Source of the DNA: Calliopum simillimum
Taxonomy: Eukaryota; Arthropoda; Insecta; Diptera; Lauxaniidae
DNA length: 64,000 nucleotides
Assembly (NCBI GenBank): GCA_951812925.1
Contig: OX638371.1
Coordinates: 117,823,124-117,887,123, forward strand
Reading direction: 5' to 3'
Shown: positions 1 through 10,884 of the stretch, in pieces
How positions within the stretch are numbered: position 1 is the first letter of the stretch
Layout of the letters: the number at the start of each line of letters is the position of its first letter
Translations under genes and position numbers: made by a program
Notes under the pieces: model-generated
Database searches by the model: none
The model's input: the letters and a program-made list of their open reading frames with translations, nothing else
Told to the model about the DNA's origin: nothing

Positions 1-2912
1 TCGAAACCATTATGCGAGACTCTTGTAGACTTACAACTGCAAAGTGAAGAGCGTGCTAACATCACAGAAGAAGGTAAATGAAAAAAAAAAAAAAAAAAAA
101 AGACTCTTACCACCCTTAAGGCTATTTGGCCTTGCACCTTTGAAAAAATTCAAAATGATTTTACGCCTTTTTAGAATCCAGGTGATGATATGGATATTCC
201 CGGACCATTATAATTAAATCTTTGATCAATTTTATTTTGAAATTCAAAATTATTTGTGTAATATAAAGCATGTATTAGACAATTACACATAAAAGTAGAT
301 AGCGTTTTCATAAAATTCCTGGAACGAAAACGCTATCTTCTCTTACGTTGTATATTTTATGTAACTTTTTTTTACAGATCGTGCGCATTCAAAGGCTCAT
401 TTTTTTGTGCATTGCTCACAATGTACTAAATTGTGCAGAGGAAAGTTGCGTGTGCGCTGTTCACTATGCAAAGGTGGCGCTTTTACTGTACATCGCGATC
501 CAGAGTGTTGGGACGATGTTTTAATGCCGCATCGCATTCGCGGACACTGCGAGAGCTCCGAAGTGGCCTGTGTAGATAACGATATCGGTGATCCTCCCTT
601 TGCAGAGTTCTACTTTAAATGTGCGGAACATATATCGGGTGGCGAAAAAGACTTTGCAGCACCGCTCAGTCTTATTAAAAATAATATAAAAAATGTACCA
701 TGTCTAGCATGTACCGATGTCAGTGAAACAGTTTTGGTGTTTCCGTGCGAGTCAAAACACGTGACATGTATAGAATGCTTTTTGCATTACTGCCGATCGC
801 GTCTAATGGAGCGTCAGTTCATGCCACATCCAGACATTGGTTATACTCTACCCTGTCCAGCTGGCTGTCCCAATTCCTTTATCGAAGAAATTCATCATTT
901 TAAATTACTTACTCGTCAGGAATACGAACGTTATCAACATTTTGCTACAGAAGAATACGTACTGCAGGCTGGAGGCGTCTTGTGTCCTCAACCAGGTTGT
1001 GGTATGGGCTTATTAGTGGAACCAGACTGTAAAAAAGTAACATGTCAAAACGGTTGTGGGGTAAGTTTATGCAATAAAAATTGTTTAAGTATAAAATGTA
1101 AGTGCCTTAATGATGGATAATATGAAAATGTATATGTTTTGAAGAAATAATATGATTTTTATCTAAGTAGATATCAGAATCCCGACTTAGGCGCCTTTGA
1201 CCAGTAACAACTTCACAGAATATGTAATCTTAATGTTTTTTTACATACATACATACATACATACATAAATATTAAAACAACTACAAGAATTGTGACAAAA
1301 AATAGAGTGCGATCAAAAACAATGCAAAACATTCAAATCAAGCTTATATGTTACCACAACCGTGTTTAAACCGAGTCTCAATTAGTCATATTTCTGTTTT
1401 AAATAAATTCAATTCTTTACTTAAGGGATCAGTAGGGTAATCTTTTTTCAAAAAATCGATTTTTTTTTTGCATTTTCTGTTCCTTTATACCCTTAGAATT
1501 AATGTAGAAGCCGGCATGGCCGATTAGGGGTATGTCAATTTTTCAACGTTTATGTCCATCTTTGTATACTTTTTCAGTACCTCAAACTTTAAACGCGTTG
1601 TTCTCAAAACACACTTTTTTTTTACTGGCCGACATGATTCCGGCCAAACTGCTTAACCGATTTGCTTGAATTTTTTTTTAAATATTCACGAAACGCCTGG
1701 CTATCGTCCCTACCAAAAAAATCATTTTTTATTTATTATTGGCAATGTTATGACAAAATATATGTTAAAAAACATAGGGAAAAAACGAAAAAAAAAAAAA
1801 GTTGATAACTTTTTTATTTATTAACATTTTTCCCTGATTCTGGTAGGGACGATAACCATTTATGTACTTTTTGAGAATAAATTGAGTTTTTATGTTTCAG
1901 ATGATCCAAACATGAGAAATCGCGTCGGCCAGTGAAAACCAGTATTTCATTCACCCAGCCATTTCTCCGACAGATGTCATCAAAAAATTCCAAAAAATTT
2001 TTTTTATACACTACAATATACCTCATTACATGTAAAAAAGGTTTCATTGTAGAATAAAAATTTCAATAAAAAAAAATATATCAAAAAACAGGCCAGATTA
2101 CCCTACTGATCCCTTAATTACTTTTTTAAAAATTGAAAAAAAGGTCAAATTAGAAATAATTTCCAATTACATAAATAGGTCTTGTAACGTTAAAGTTTTT
2201 TATCCAATTGTTTTAGTATGTTTTCTGCCGGAATTGTTTACAAGGATATCATCTAGGTGATTGTTTGCCTGAAAATTCAAATGCAGACATTAAAGGCTCT
2301 TGTGAATATGCAGTAGATCCGAATGTAAGTAAATAATTAAAGATTGTGTAAATGTATGTGCATATCGCATACGCACTACAAAAGTGTATTAACCCAAAAT
2401 TTTGAATTTTTCAGAAAACGCCTAAAACTATTTTTGACTGCTTACAGAATATAGCTTAGAAAATTTTCATAACTGTTTTTGACAGTAATTTTCACCAACA
2501 TATTACTATTGCTTTTGCATGTTGGTAGATATGTGTATGATAAACCTGGAAACACTAATATGACAAATTTTGCGTTAGTACACTTCTGTAGTGCGTGTGC
2601 GATATGTAAATGTAAAAAGATTAATAATTTATTTATGTAGCGAGCCGCTGAAGCGCGTTGGGACGAAGCAAGTAGTGTTACAATTAAAGTGTTAACTAAA
2701 CCTTGTCCAAAATGCCGTACTCCTACAGAACGCGATGGTAAATTGAAAATAAAAGTACTTACAATGTTGTGTTAAAATAAAATATATATTTTATGTTTTA
2801 AGGAGGTTGCATGCATATGGTTTGCACCCGCGCTGGTTGCGGCTTTGAATGGTGTTGGATTTGTCAGACTGAATGGACAAGAGACTGCATGGGCGCTCAT
2901 TGGTTTGGATAG
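1..2912 (+). CDS. park: Parkin, RBR E3 ubiquitin ligase, C-terminal 356 residues (5'-partial)
   Basis: Exons 1-73, 378-1060, 2217-2324, 2641-2737 and 2803-2912 join in one frame with GT/AG borders and give 356 residues to the TAG stop. Parkin is the PINK1-activated RING-between-RING ligase that marks damaged mitochondria for removal. Seen in order: a linker reading [17 protein letters not shown]0 with paired cysteines ([23 protein letters not shown]); RING1 (PCLACTD ... CIECF ... CPAGCPNSF); IBR ([18 protein letters not shown] ... [13 protein letters not shown]); the REP helix with its conserved Trp (EARWDEAS); and RING2 with the catalytic-Cys motif GGCMHMVC, ending DCMGAHWFG. Fly parkins are about 480 residues, so roughly 125 N-terminal residues (ubiquitin-like domain) lie before the window. 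All zinc-ligand blocks and the active-site Cys look intact, so the gene should be functional. Two introns and the 3' flank hold MITEs. Readthrough of the third coding exon past 1060 would add an unspliced tail to a stop at 1120; the splice to 2217 restores the IBR and is preferred. Confidence 0.96.
297..338. repeat. Perfect hairpin in a parkin intron
   Basis: AGATAGCGTTTTC at 297-309 is matched by its exact reverse complement at 326-338 with a 16-nt loop. It lies about 40 nt before the acceptor at 377. It could be a remnant MITE or an RNA structure near the splice site; no function is visible. Confidence 0.6.
1242..1266 (+). repeat. (TACA)n microsatellite
   Basis: Six tandem TACA/CATA units in the parkin intron 1061-2216. 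An ordinary simple repeat. Confidence 0.85.
1425..2113. mobile_element. TTAA-flanked piggyBac-like MITE in a parkin intron
   Basis: The ends GGGATCAGTAGGGTAATCT and its exact reverse complement (19 bp) are flanked on both sides by TTAA (1421-1424 and 2114-2117), the hallmark target duplication of piggyBac-type transposons. No transposase is seen. A 77-codon open frame inside on the minus strand has no recognised similarity. It fills most of the intron between the RING1/IBR exon and the next IBR exon. Family assignment rests on TTAA and the perfect terminal repeats only. Confidence 0.72.
2361..2606. mobile_element. Small MITE in the next parkin intron
   Basis: About 33 bp of imperfect terminal inverted repeat: CATATCGCATACGCACTACA at the left, and the reverse complement of the right end reads CATATCGCACACGCACTACA. 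TAAATGTA occurs just left (2349-2356) and directly right (2607-2614). This would be an 8-bp duplication if the element starts at 2357. Noncoding, about 250 bp, and it occupies nearly the whole intron. Confidence 0.7.
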
Positions 2913-2942
2913 AAAAATGTGCAATTATTTCTAGGAAATGTC

Positions 2943-3286
2943 TATACGGGGGGACTCGCGTACGCGAAAACTCTCAATTAGCTCTCTCTCTCAGTTTACT
3001 CAATTAGCGTACGCGAAATCCAGTGAAGTTTTTTCCCCCGGGGAACTTGATTAATTTATGTACTGATCCGCGGCCGAAGGCCGCCGCGAAGCCGGTGTTG
3101 GATGTCTGACGGGTTTAAATCCTGAGCTGCGGCCACAGGCCGCCCACTTACCCCTACTTTTATGTAAAATTACTGTTGTAACGAAGCTGCGTCCCGGGGG
3201 AAAAAACTTTACTGGATTTCGCGTACGCTAATTGAGTTTTCGCGTACGCTAATTGAGTTTTCGCGTACGCGAGTCCCCCCGTATAT
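2943..3286. mobile_element. GC-rich long-TIR MITE just downstream of parkin
   Basis: Begins 30 nt after the parkin stop. The ends share TATACGGGGGGACTCGCGTA in inverted orientation. Pairing continues through repeated 'ATTAGCGTACGCGAAA' units and a 'CCCCCGGGG' block, giving arms of about 95 bp around a GC-rich core with two short CCGCGGCC-type palindromes. Base composition is very unlike the surroundings. TA dinucleotides flank both ends. It probably forms part of the parkin 3' UTR or cuts it short. Confidence 0.75.
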
Positions 3287-4115
3287 ACAGACTCTTATTT
3301 CTATTATCCTAGTTATAAGGTAGAAATATTGTATTGTATATCATTGGTACTCCCTAGCATGTTTGTTAAAAATTATGTATATTTAATGGCCTTTAAAAAA
3401 TATATCTATGTACAGATTTATATCTGTGACTTAAAGGAAAACAGCTTAGGTCGACTTAAGCAAAAAATGTTTAAGCTCAATTTTCTAATGGTTTTGGGTA
3501 AAATTATTCTATCGTTTTTGGAAATTATTAAGTTTTAAATAAGCACTATAAAAACGCCCAAGTATAATTAAACATGAGCTATTTTGCTTAAGTTGACTTA
3601 AGCTGTTTTTCATTGAATTGAAGAAAAACGGTTAAAACTACATTTTTAAAAACTTTTAAAACAATAATACAATTTGTATGTACATTATTGCAATTTTACA
3701 ACGGCAAAACGGCGCACAAAGGATTTTTTTTATTGCAGCGAAACTGAAATCGACTTGCACATCGCTAGAACTTTATATGGAAGTTTCGTGTGTCTTGAGA
3801 AACACCCAAGACTGCAAGATAGCCGCCCAAAAAATTTGCACCCTAAAGGCGTGCGTAAGAATCACATTATACTATATTTAAACAAAAAAAAAAAAAAAGA
3901 TGGCCTCTATTGCGAATCGAAACGAATAGTCGAGAGACTAAACGGAAATTTTATTTGGCATTGCCATCCGAAATTATTTTTAGTCACTATTATAATAGTG
4001 ATGCCAAGTTGCGATTTCGAGATCTAACTAATGTCAAATACTTTTCTCTATTTAAATGTGCCAAACTAAAAAAGACGGATTTTATTACAAGAATGTCACT
4101 GCTTAGTTCTTAAAT

Positions 4116-5754
4116 TTGGATTCATGTTCAGAACCTCAAATTAGTAAAGGGTCTGATTTATTATTTGAATTTGCCGATTATTATTATCATTTGATGGTAA
4201 AGAAAAAATCAAAGTACATTATCGACGAGGACTATGCTAAATTTCGTAAAGATTTGCCGTTTTACAACAGTGCATACCGATCAAATTTATTCATCGATTC
4301 CACCAATCAGTATAGCGTCATATTTCACAACAACATATGGATGCATGCGTATAGTAGACTACGAAGGTTTTTCAAGAAATTCACTGAAGATAATACAAAA
4401 ATCTATAATACATTAAACTATTTATTCTGCGACCAAGATGGCAATAAAAACAAAGAGCCAGATTTTGATCTATTGATTCATTTGATCGACGAATTACAAT
4501 GAAATGGTGAAAAATTATCCAACTTGAAAAATAAAAAACTATATTGGTCAACAGGCATTAAACTATTTTTCAATCTACAAAGATTCAACGAAAGAAACAA
4601 TTATCGCAATTTCTCAATGATTCCCGTATTCAAACACGGAGCACATCATATTCGCTATGATTCGTATGCCTTCGCTGTTTGTTCGTTAAAGTTGTACAAG
4701 GGTTCATGGAAAACTTTCGATCGTGCAGAACATTGGCAAAAATGTTTCAAAATTCCGTATGCTCAATCCTTGTCAGAGAAAAAATTTGATTATTCCTTAC
4801 AGACCGACGGTGTAGCTGTATCGTTTCTAATGCGAAAACCAATTGTAAAGTTAAATACTGCAAAGAATTCTGTAAAACGAAAAAGAACTTCAGCAATTCG
4901 AGGCGAAAACAAACAAATTGAATACTATACAAATGTCAATTTGGAGAAAATACGCTCAACAGAATATGCCAACAAAATTGGTCTTGATCCGGGATTACGT
5001 TTGATATATGGTGGAGTTCGTAATGGAAAGCCAATCAAACTGAAAAATTCTACATATCGTCATATGAGCGGATTCTATTCGCGCAAATGTAAATTAAAAA
5101 GATTCACTTCAATGTGCCCAGAAAATATAAAATATTCGGCCAATTCAACTGAGGATCTGGAGAACTAAACGCAATACGAATTGGAGATATTTCTTGAAAA
5201 ACAAATGATTTTCAGTCAACGTAAAGTAACCGGATTAAAATTACAAAAATACATTTGTGTAAAGAAGACTTGTCATAAGCTGGCTAAAGAACTTGTTGGA
5301 CCTGGTAATAATGGATCGACTCTAATTTGTATTGGTTCAAGTGTCATCAGGGTCACCAGTGCGCGGCTATATACGGACACCACATCGGAAATTTGTACGG
5401 GCATTGCGAGAACATGAAAATGTCGACGTTATGTTAGTTAATGATTATAGAACCACTAAGCTATGTTCAAATTATTATTTTGAAAATAAAACATCACGAT
5501 CACCACACAGGTATCAATTTTGTCCAAATTGCAATACTTGTTGGAATCGTGATGTTAATGCTGGTGCTAATATATTGTACTTGGGCCAATGTATTATTGC
5601 CGGTATCAAAAAAAATGAAAATTTTTGTAAAAGTACTACTATTTCTGGTATAGCGAAAAATGTATGTACTTGACCGATTTTATTGTAATAAATAAAAATG
5701 GTTTAACTCTGGAAAATTCAGATAACACAATCGTGTAGTCTGGGTCTGAAAGGG
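4116..5754 (+). pseudogene. Fanzor (eukaryotic TnpB-like RuvC nuclease), copy 1, broken
   Basis: The frame starting at 4116 runs to an in-frame TGA (4500-4502), resumes in the same frame (4503-5165) to an in-frame TAA, resumes again, and shifts frame near 5335 to end at 5673. Seen: a helical N-terminal part (RLRRFFKKF); a middle block (FSMIPVFKHGAHHIRYDS, SLQTDGVAVSFLM) typical of Fanzor; RuvC-I IGLDPGLRLIYGGVR with Asp at 4985-4987; RuvC-II NDYRTTKLC; a zinc-finger remnant ending CPNCNTC; and RuvC-III NRDVNAGANIL with Asp at 5551-5553. Fanzors are RNA-guided DNA nucleases carried by eukaryotic transposons. Here the RuvC-II acid is Asp (GAT 5443-5445), not Glu, and a zinc-finger Cys is Tyr (CSNYY). 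The 5' boundary is unclear: frames from 3674 and 3910 may hold decayed N-terminal sequence. The right end is CTGAAAGGG at 5754, followed by TTAA (5755-5758). Not functional as protein. Confidence 0.85.
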
Positions 5755-5849
5755 TTAAACGCAATAGTTCTGTATGCCTTTGTTACTTTGTATTTGGAGA
5801 TTTGATATACCTATAGGAGATTAATTTTTTGTTTTTTTTTTTCAATAAA

Positions 5850-6547
5850 ACAGTGCAACAAAATGAAAACTTATTTTAAGATTAAAATCGCTTTAGTTAA
5901 ACATTCTTTATTTTATAAAAGGCTAAAACACGATTACATTTTTTTATAAAAACAATAATTTAAATTTTACTGCTTTCGCGCCGACGTTTCGAGGATTATT
6001 TGTCCTCTTCTTCAGGGCGTCTGTTTATTAACTAAACACAAACAAAACATTTTTGTAAACACAAAGAGACAAATAAAGTTTCAGTTATACAAACATAACG
6101 TTAACATTTACATTCAAAAGTTGAAAAAGAGCTTAATGTTAAAATTTAAAAGCTCTATGTTAATGCTAAATAGTAAGTGCTGCTGATGTTGTCACAGTCT
6201 TCTTTCCTATTCATGTTTCTGTTTATGTTTTTCTGTAATAAAATAAATAAAATAAAACTTAAAAAAAAATGAAAACAATTTTTAGTGTTTTTCATATAGG
6301 TTATAGAAAATAAGAATGCACGTATTTCACCCTTTAGCTTAAATTAAAGGTTAATATATGAGCCACATTTCAAAATAAGATTTATAAATACTTAAAATAG
6401 TTTCGGATGATTTTTTTTCCATACCTCAGAATTTCATATAAAGCATCAAATTAAAAATTTACTCATAGAAATGCGTGTCTTTTTATTTTCCATAACCTAT
6501 ATGTAAAAAAATATTAGACCCCAGGGATTTTTTTCTGTTGCACTGTG
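5850..6547. mobile_element. Element with CAGTGCAACA ends enclosing a Penelope remnant
   Basis: CAGTGCAACAAAA near 5850 and its inverted partner TTTCTGTTGCACTG near 6545 look like Tc1-type termini. A second inverted pair lies inside (CATATAGGTTATAGAAAATA near 6293; TATTTTCCATAACCTATATG near 6485). No transposase frame is seen. The hammerhead at 5978-6021 and its AT-rich surroundings appear to be a Penelope fragment within it. Boundaries are approximate. Confidence 0.45.
5978..6021 (-). ncRNA. Minimal hammerhead ribozyme of Penelope-like element type
   Basis: On the minus strand the sequence reads GCC-CTGAAGA, then stem II AGAGGA-CAAATAA-TCCTC, then GAAA-CGTC-GGCG. This is the hammerhead core in order: CUGANGA, a paired stem II, GAAA, a very short stem III and the cleavage triplet GUC. 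GCC/GGC closes stem I. Hammerheads with almost no stem III are known from the terminal repeats of Penelope-like retroelements, and flanking DNA here is a likely remnant of one. No reverse transcriptase with GIY-YIG domain is found nearby, so this is an isolated terminal piece. It would self-cleave only if transcribed, possibly as a dimer. Confidence 0.72.
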
Positions 6548-6549
6548 TA

Positions 6550-7180
6550 AGCCAAATATAAATTTGTTGAAAAATTGAGCAAGATAAAAAAAATTAAACA
6601 GTTAAATTTTGATGTCTCTAAACAAGGTGTGTATGGGGTTGGAAAATGTATAAAAAAGAAAATAGAAAATATGAAGAGCTGATCAATTTTTTCTGCTATA
6701 GCTCCCAGTTATCTTACCTCTCAATCCGACTATCCAATCTATCAATGCGCATGTCATAAAAACGAAAATTCTCTGTTTTTGTAGTGATTTTATTTTACAC
6801 TGCCATTCGTAATCAATTTTTATGAGTTCTTATGTCCTTAAAACTACGTCTTATGTTCCACTGTATCCTTTCGAATGCTCTATTCGTATTTTACGAACGG
6901 ACAGCACGGTAAAATTAATAAACTTTGCATGTCCTTTCAAATAACAAGGCAAAATTGCATCCCGCATCAAATTAAAGAGTATTCCTGGGGAGTTGTGGGA
7001 GGAAAAGCTTTTGCGATTGAAGAGCAGCACGCAGCCAATTGCAACAACAACGCAATTAGGGTCATACGGCGGCTGTCCCATGTTCTGTGTGGTGCTTTGT
7101 GAAAATTCCATTGCAAAAATTTTGTTTATGAAAATACAAAAGGAACAAGGAACAAATTTCCACACTGAGTCTACAGTAGC
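6550..7180. other. Non-coding stretch, no recognised feature
   Basis: AT-rich sequence. Overlapping open frames of 60-104 codons on both strands (6851-7199) show no conserved motif and look like chance. Nothing else recognised. Confidence 0.5.
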
Positions 7181-7229
7181 AAAATGTATACAGCGGTAGC
7201 TTCAGTCTTCGTCACACATTGCGAATTAA

Positions 7230-7471
7230 CGGTTGTTAGTTCGGTTACCACGCAAAAACTTTTCATCTCGTTAACTCACTTTTTTTTCAGCTTGGCGCTC
7301 ATTGTGAGCTTTACAAATGTAACGGTTTTCGGTGTAGTGAAAAATTTCATAAAATTCTATTTGAAGTGAAAAAGTGTCTAAACATTTGCCCGGAAGTGTC
7401 AGAAAAAGATCTTGTGAATTTAAAAAAAAAACAACAAAGAACACAATTGAAATTATACATTTTTATTAAAG
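7230..7471 (+). other. Possible 5' non-coding exon of the Gln-rich gene
   Basis: A stretch of mixed composition, unlike its transposon neighbours, ends in TTATTAAAG followed by GTAAGAGC, a good donor. The next downstream + strand gene is the Gln-rich gene, whose first coding exon has an acceptor-like CACACAG at 21536-21542 right before its start codon. The two could therefore form a 5' UTR exon pair. This is inference; RNA evidence would decide. Confidence 0.3.
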
Positions 7472-7849
7472 GTAAGAGCTCCTTTTCTCATTAAGAGAAA
7501 CCGCCATTTGGTGTCCTAAGCATATGGCCAAAATGTGTCGTTGGGTTATTTTTCAAAACTAAATATCAATCTTTAACAGAGATTTTTTTTGCAAAAAAGT
7601 CCTGAACTATTTTCTGTTCATATTACATACATACATATGGGTAGTTTCACTGAACTTGTCACAGTTTTGGGAAACTTTTATAAAAAGTGAACTTTAAATT
7701 CGCAAAATAACTTTGGCAAAATTTAGTTTTATTGGTTCATTTTTTGCCTTTATCCTTTTGCCTGAACATTTTATTTTTATTATTATTCAATTTCAATTTA
7801 TTTGCCAATAATTCTTGGTATAATAAGAATTTAATTTTTTTTTAATACA

Positions 7850-9793
7850 GTGAAACCTGGATAACTGGGATTTCCACTGGATTAGATAAAACGTGCATAT
7901 TCAAGTTCCAAAATAACAAATTACAGTGAGTCACATATGTATTTTGCATACAAAAAATATTCAAAAATTCGAATTAATACTCAATTTTTAGCCGTTTCAT
8001 TCTTGGAAAAGTAATATTTTTTTTATAAACTTCGAGTCATTGGAATGTTAACTATGACACCACTTCATAAAAAAATTAAAATAATGCGTTCTAATCCCCT
8101 AAAAAGCAAAGAAATGATTTATTCATCTTTTTTATAAGTTCACAAAAGTATTTTGCTTTTTAGTAATATTTTACTTTGAGATTATTTATCAAGTAAAACA
8201 GGCTTTTTTAATAATAACCATGGTAGCCATTATTTGAAGAGACATCATATAAACATCCTTGCGCGGATTCCATCCCTTTACGACATTTTCAGTCGGTGTT
8301 TTTTCCCATTTTTCTTGCAGTACTTGTATGAGCACATTTTTTTGATAAAATATGGTATTTTTTGACCTTTCCACTATATAAGGCCAAAAAATTTCTATTG
8401 GATTCGAAAAAGAATATCGCGGTGGTGTTTTAACCTCTTTGTTGTTGTACAGAAGTGTCCCAGGATGTGTATTCAGGGTCTTTGTCTTTTGAAAATAAGA
8501 AGTCATCTTGTGGTAAACCCATTTTTTAAGTACTGGGTGCAAATTTTTTTTGTCAAATGGGACTGATGTTCATGTCTATCCATATTGCCACCGATAAGTT
8601 TAAGTTTCCCCATTCTATGAGCCAAGAACAGCCCACGACACACCATCATGTAAAATTGTTGCTTTAAAGTTATAAAAGTTAAGGGTTTTATTTGCCTTAA
8701 GCCAGACCACACGGCGTCTATTGTTCCAATGGAAAGCAAATATTATATTATTGAATCCAATAGAAAGCAAAAATAATATTTTCGGATCCGATGGACGCCG
8801 CATGGTCTGGCATATAGCAAATAAAATCCTTAACTTTTATAACTTTAAAGCAACAATTTTACATGATGGTGTGTCGTGGGCTGTTCTTGGCTCATAGAAT
8901 GGGGAAACTTAAACTTATCGGTGGCAATATGGATAGACATGAACATCAGTCCCATTTGACAAAAAAAATTTGCACCCAGTACTTAAAAAATGGGTTTACC
9001 ACAAGATGACTTCTTATTTTCAAAAGACAATGACCCTAAATACACATCCTGGGACACTTCTGTAAAACAACAAAGAGATTAAAACACCACCGCGATATTC
9101 TTTTTCGAATCCAATAGAAATTTTTTGGCCTTATATAGTGGAAAGGTCAAAAAATACCATATTTTATCAAAAAAATGTGCTCATACACGTACTGCAAGAA
9201 AAATGGGAAAAAACACCGACTGAAAATGTCGTAAAGGGATGGAATCCTCGCAAAGATGTTTATATGATGTCTCTTCAAATAATGGCTACCATGGTTATTA
9301 TTAAAAAAGCCTGTTTTACTTGATAAATAATCTCAAAGTAAAATATTACTAAAAAGCAAAATACTTTTGTGAACTTATAAAAAAGATGAATAAATCATTT
9401 CTTTGCTTTTTAGGGGATTAGAACGCATTATTTTTATTTTTTATGAAGTGGTATCATAGTTAACGTTCCAATGATTCGAAGTTTGTAAAAAAAATATTAC
9501 TTTTCCAAGAATGAAACGGCTAAATATTGAGTATTAATTCGAATTTTTGAATATTTTTTGTATGCAAAATACATATGTGACTCACTGTATATATACATAA
9601 ATATTATTTCCAACTTATAGAAGTTATTTCTAAACGGTCAAAGTTATAAAGGGAGAAGCTCAAGTTATAGAGCCGAAAATGCACAAAAACTTCAAAAATC
9701 GTATCCCAGTAATAGAGGCATTTTGATCCAAAAGTGCTGGGACCTTGAAGTGAGTCTCACTAGTAGAGGTTTCCCACCTATCCAGGTTCCACT
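7850..9793. mobile_element. Outer, older TIR element hosting a Tc1 foldback
   Basis: CAGTGAAACCTGGATAACTG near 7850 and, at the far end near 9770-9793, the inverted CCTATCCAGGTTCCACT form diverged terminal repeats of a Tc1/pogo-like type. The only large content is the inner foldback (7924-9587), so this was probably a short MITE that received a second insertion. The ends have diverged, so boundaries are approximate. Confidence 0.5.
7924..9587. mobile_element. Palindromic Tc1-like foldback with two divergent transposase halves
   Basis: Termini CAGTGAGTCACATATG at 7924 and the inverted copy ending at 9587 are each bounded by TA, as for Tc1/mariner elements. The two halves are long near-identical inverted repeats (about 800 bp each) meeting near 8740-8800. 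Each carries the 3' part of a Tc1-like transposase: minus strand 8739-8189 and plus strand 8803-9323. Both contain an MGKLKLIGGNMDR block and the NPIEIFWPYI segment, which matches the 'NPIENLW' of the DD34E catalytic region. The right arm still encodes, in a shifted frame, DNDPKYTS around the second catalytic Asp; the left arm is further decayed. The N-terminal DNA-binding part is absent from both. Transcription across it would give a hairpin of about 800 bp. Confidence 0.82.
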
Positions 9794-10254
9794 TAAATGT
9801 ACGTCAGTTATTAGAAAGTGAACGAATGATAAATTTTTAAACAGAGTTTTTAACTTTTTCTGAATTTTTCCACAGTGAAGTTTAATTTCATGAAACTATA
9901 TTTAAATTGGTTGAAAAGGAGACTCTAAGAACTCCACACGAGTGGCGCTTGACGTTTTCTTAAATTTCGCTACAACGGAAAGGACTATTCAAGATTTGAT
10001 TTTCATCTGCGACATCTATATTCCGTGTACTCTTCCACAGCATAGTTTAATTTGATGCAACTCCATTATTTTGGTCGGAGCATCGGCATATAATTTTAGA
10101 TGACTTGACGATGTTAACTTACTAATGGTTATTGATATAGGTAAAAATAACCAAAGTATAAATGTTAAATAGATGTTGGAGAATTTGTATGCCCAACACC
10201 CAGGTATATTAACTTTATTTGGCTATATCGACCCAGTAGGTGACGCTATTTTAT

Positions 10255-10690
10255 AGTGATGAATAAAATTAGTCATGGTCTTGAGTCTTGGTAGTTTTTC
10301 GAGACCAAGACGGTGATATAATTTCAAGACCAAGATCAATACATCTATAGTCTTAGTCTAGGTCACGATGATCACCAAGACTGCTTTTCAGTCTTGGTAA
10401 TTTATAGTTAATAGGTGTGTCACGCCCCTTTCTAGAATAAAATTATCTCTCAATTCGAAACTTTGCATCTTAAAAACCCAACTGCTTTGTAAAAATAAGG
10501 TTTGGAAATTTTTAACACTCAACAATCTTTAGAAATTTTTTCAAGCCCAAGATCGAGACCAAGACTTAATGCCTAAGGTTAAGACCAAGATCAAGACTCA
10601 ATATCAAAACCAAGACTCAATATCCAAGATCAAGACCAAGACTGCTATGGTCTTGGCCTTGGTTTTGATCATCACTATTATTCTAGCTAT
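10255..10690. repeat. Foldback rich in GACCAAGACT motifs
   Basis: The flanks 'TAGTGATGA' and 'TGATCATCACTA' are inverted. Between them are many units of 'GACCAAGACT' on one side and 'AGTCTTGGTC' on the other. A related stretch lies at 50910-51150. Likely a simple-sequence-expanded MITE. Confidence 0.55.
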
Positions 10691-10884
10691 TTTATGGGAT
10701 GCAATTCATATATTTTCGCCTCTATTTTACAAGCTTTAAATATGCTGATATTAATCTATATGTAAATAGGCAAACGAAATCGGTTCAGTCCCTGTTTCTA
10801 TACCTAAATCTCAACCGATTTGCTTGATTTTTTTTTGTTGGAAAGGTTGTGAGAAGGAGCAGTGCATAGGACTATATTTTTTTT

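Noticed and set aside
2940..3290. GC-rich block as horizontally acquired DNA or a CpG promoter
   Set aside because: Inverted termini and repeated inner motifs identify it as a MITE.
3329..4113. Small + strand ORFs before the Fanzor body
   Set aside because: Kept only as possible decayed N-terminal Fanzor sequence; no motif supports separate genes.
4500..5340. Breaks in the Fanzor ORF as small introns
   Set aside because: The stops are single in-frame codons, with coding similarity resuming within about 20 nt and without GT/AG pairs, so they are lesions.
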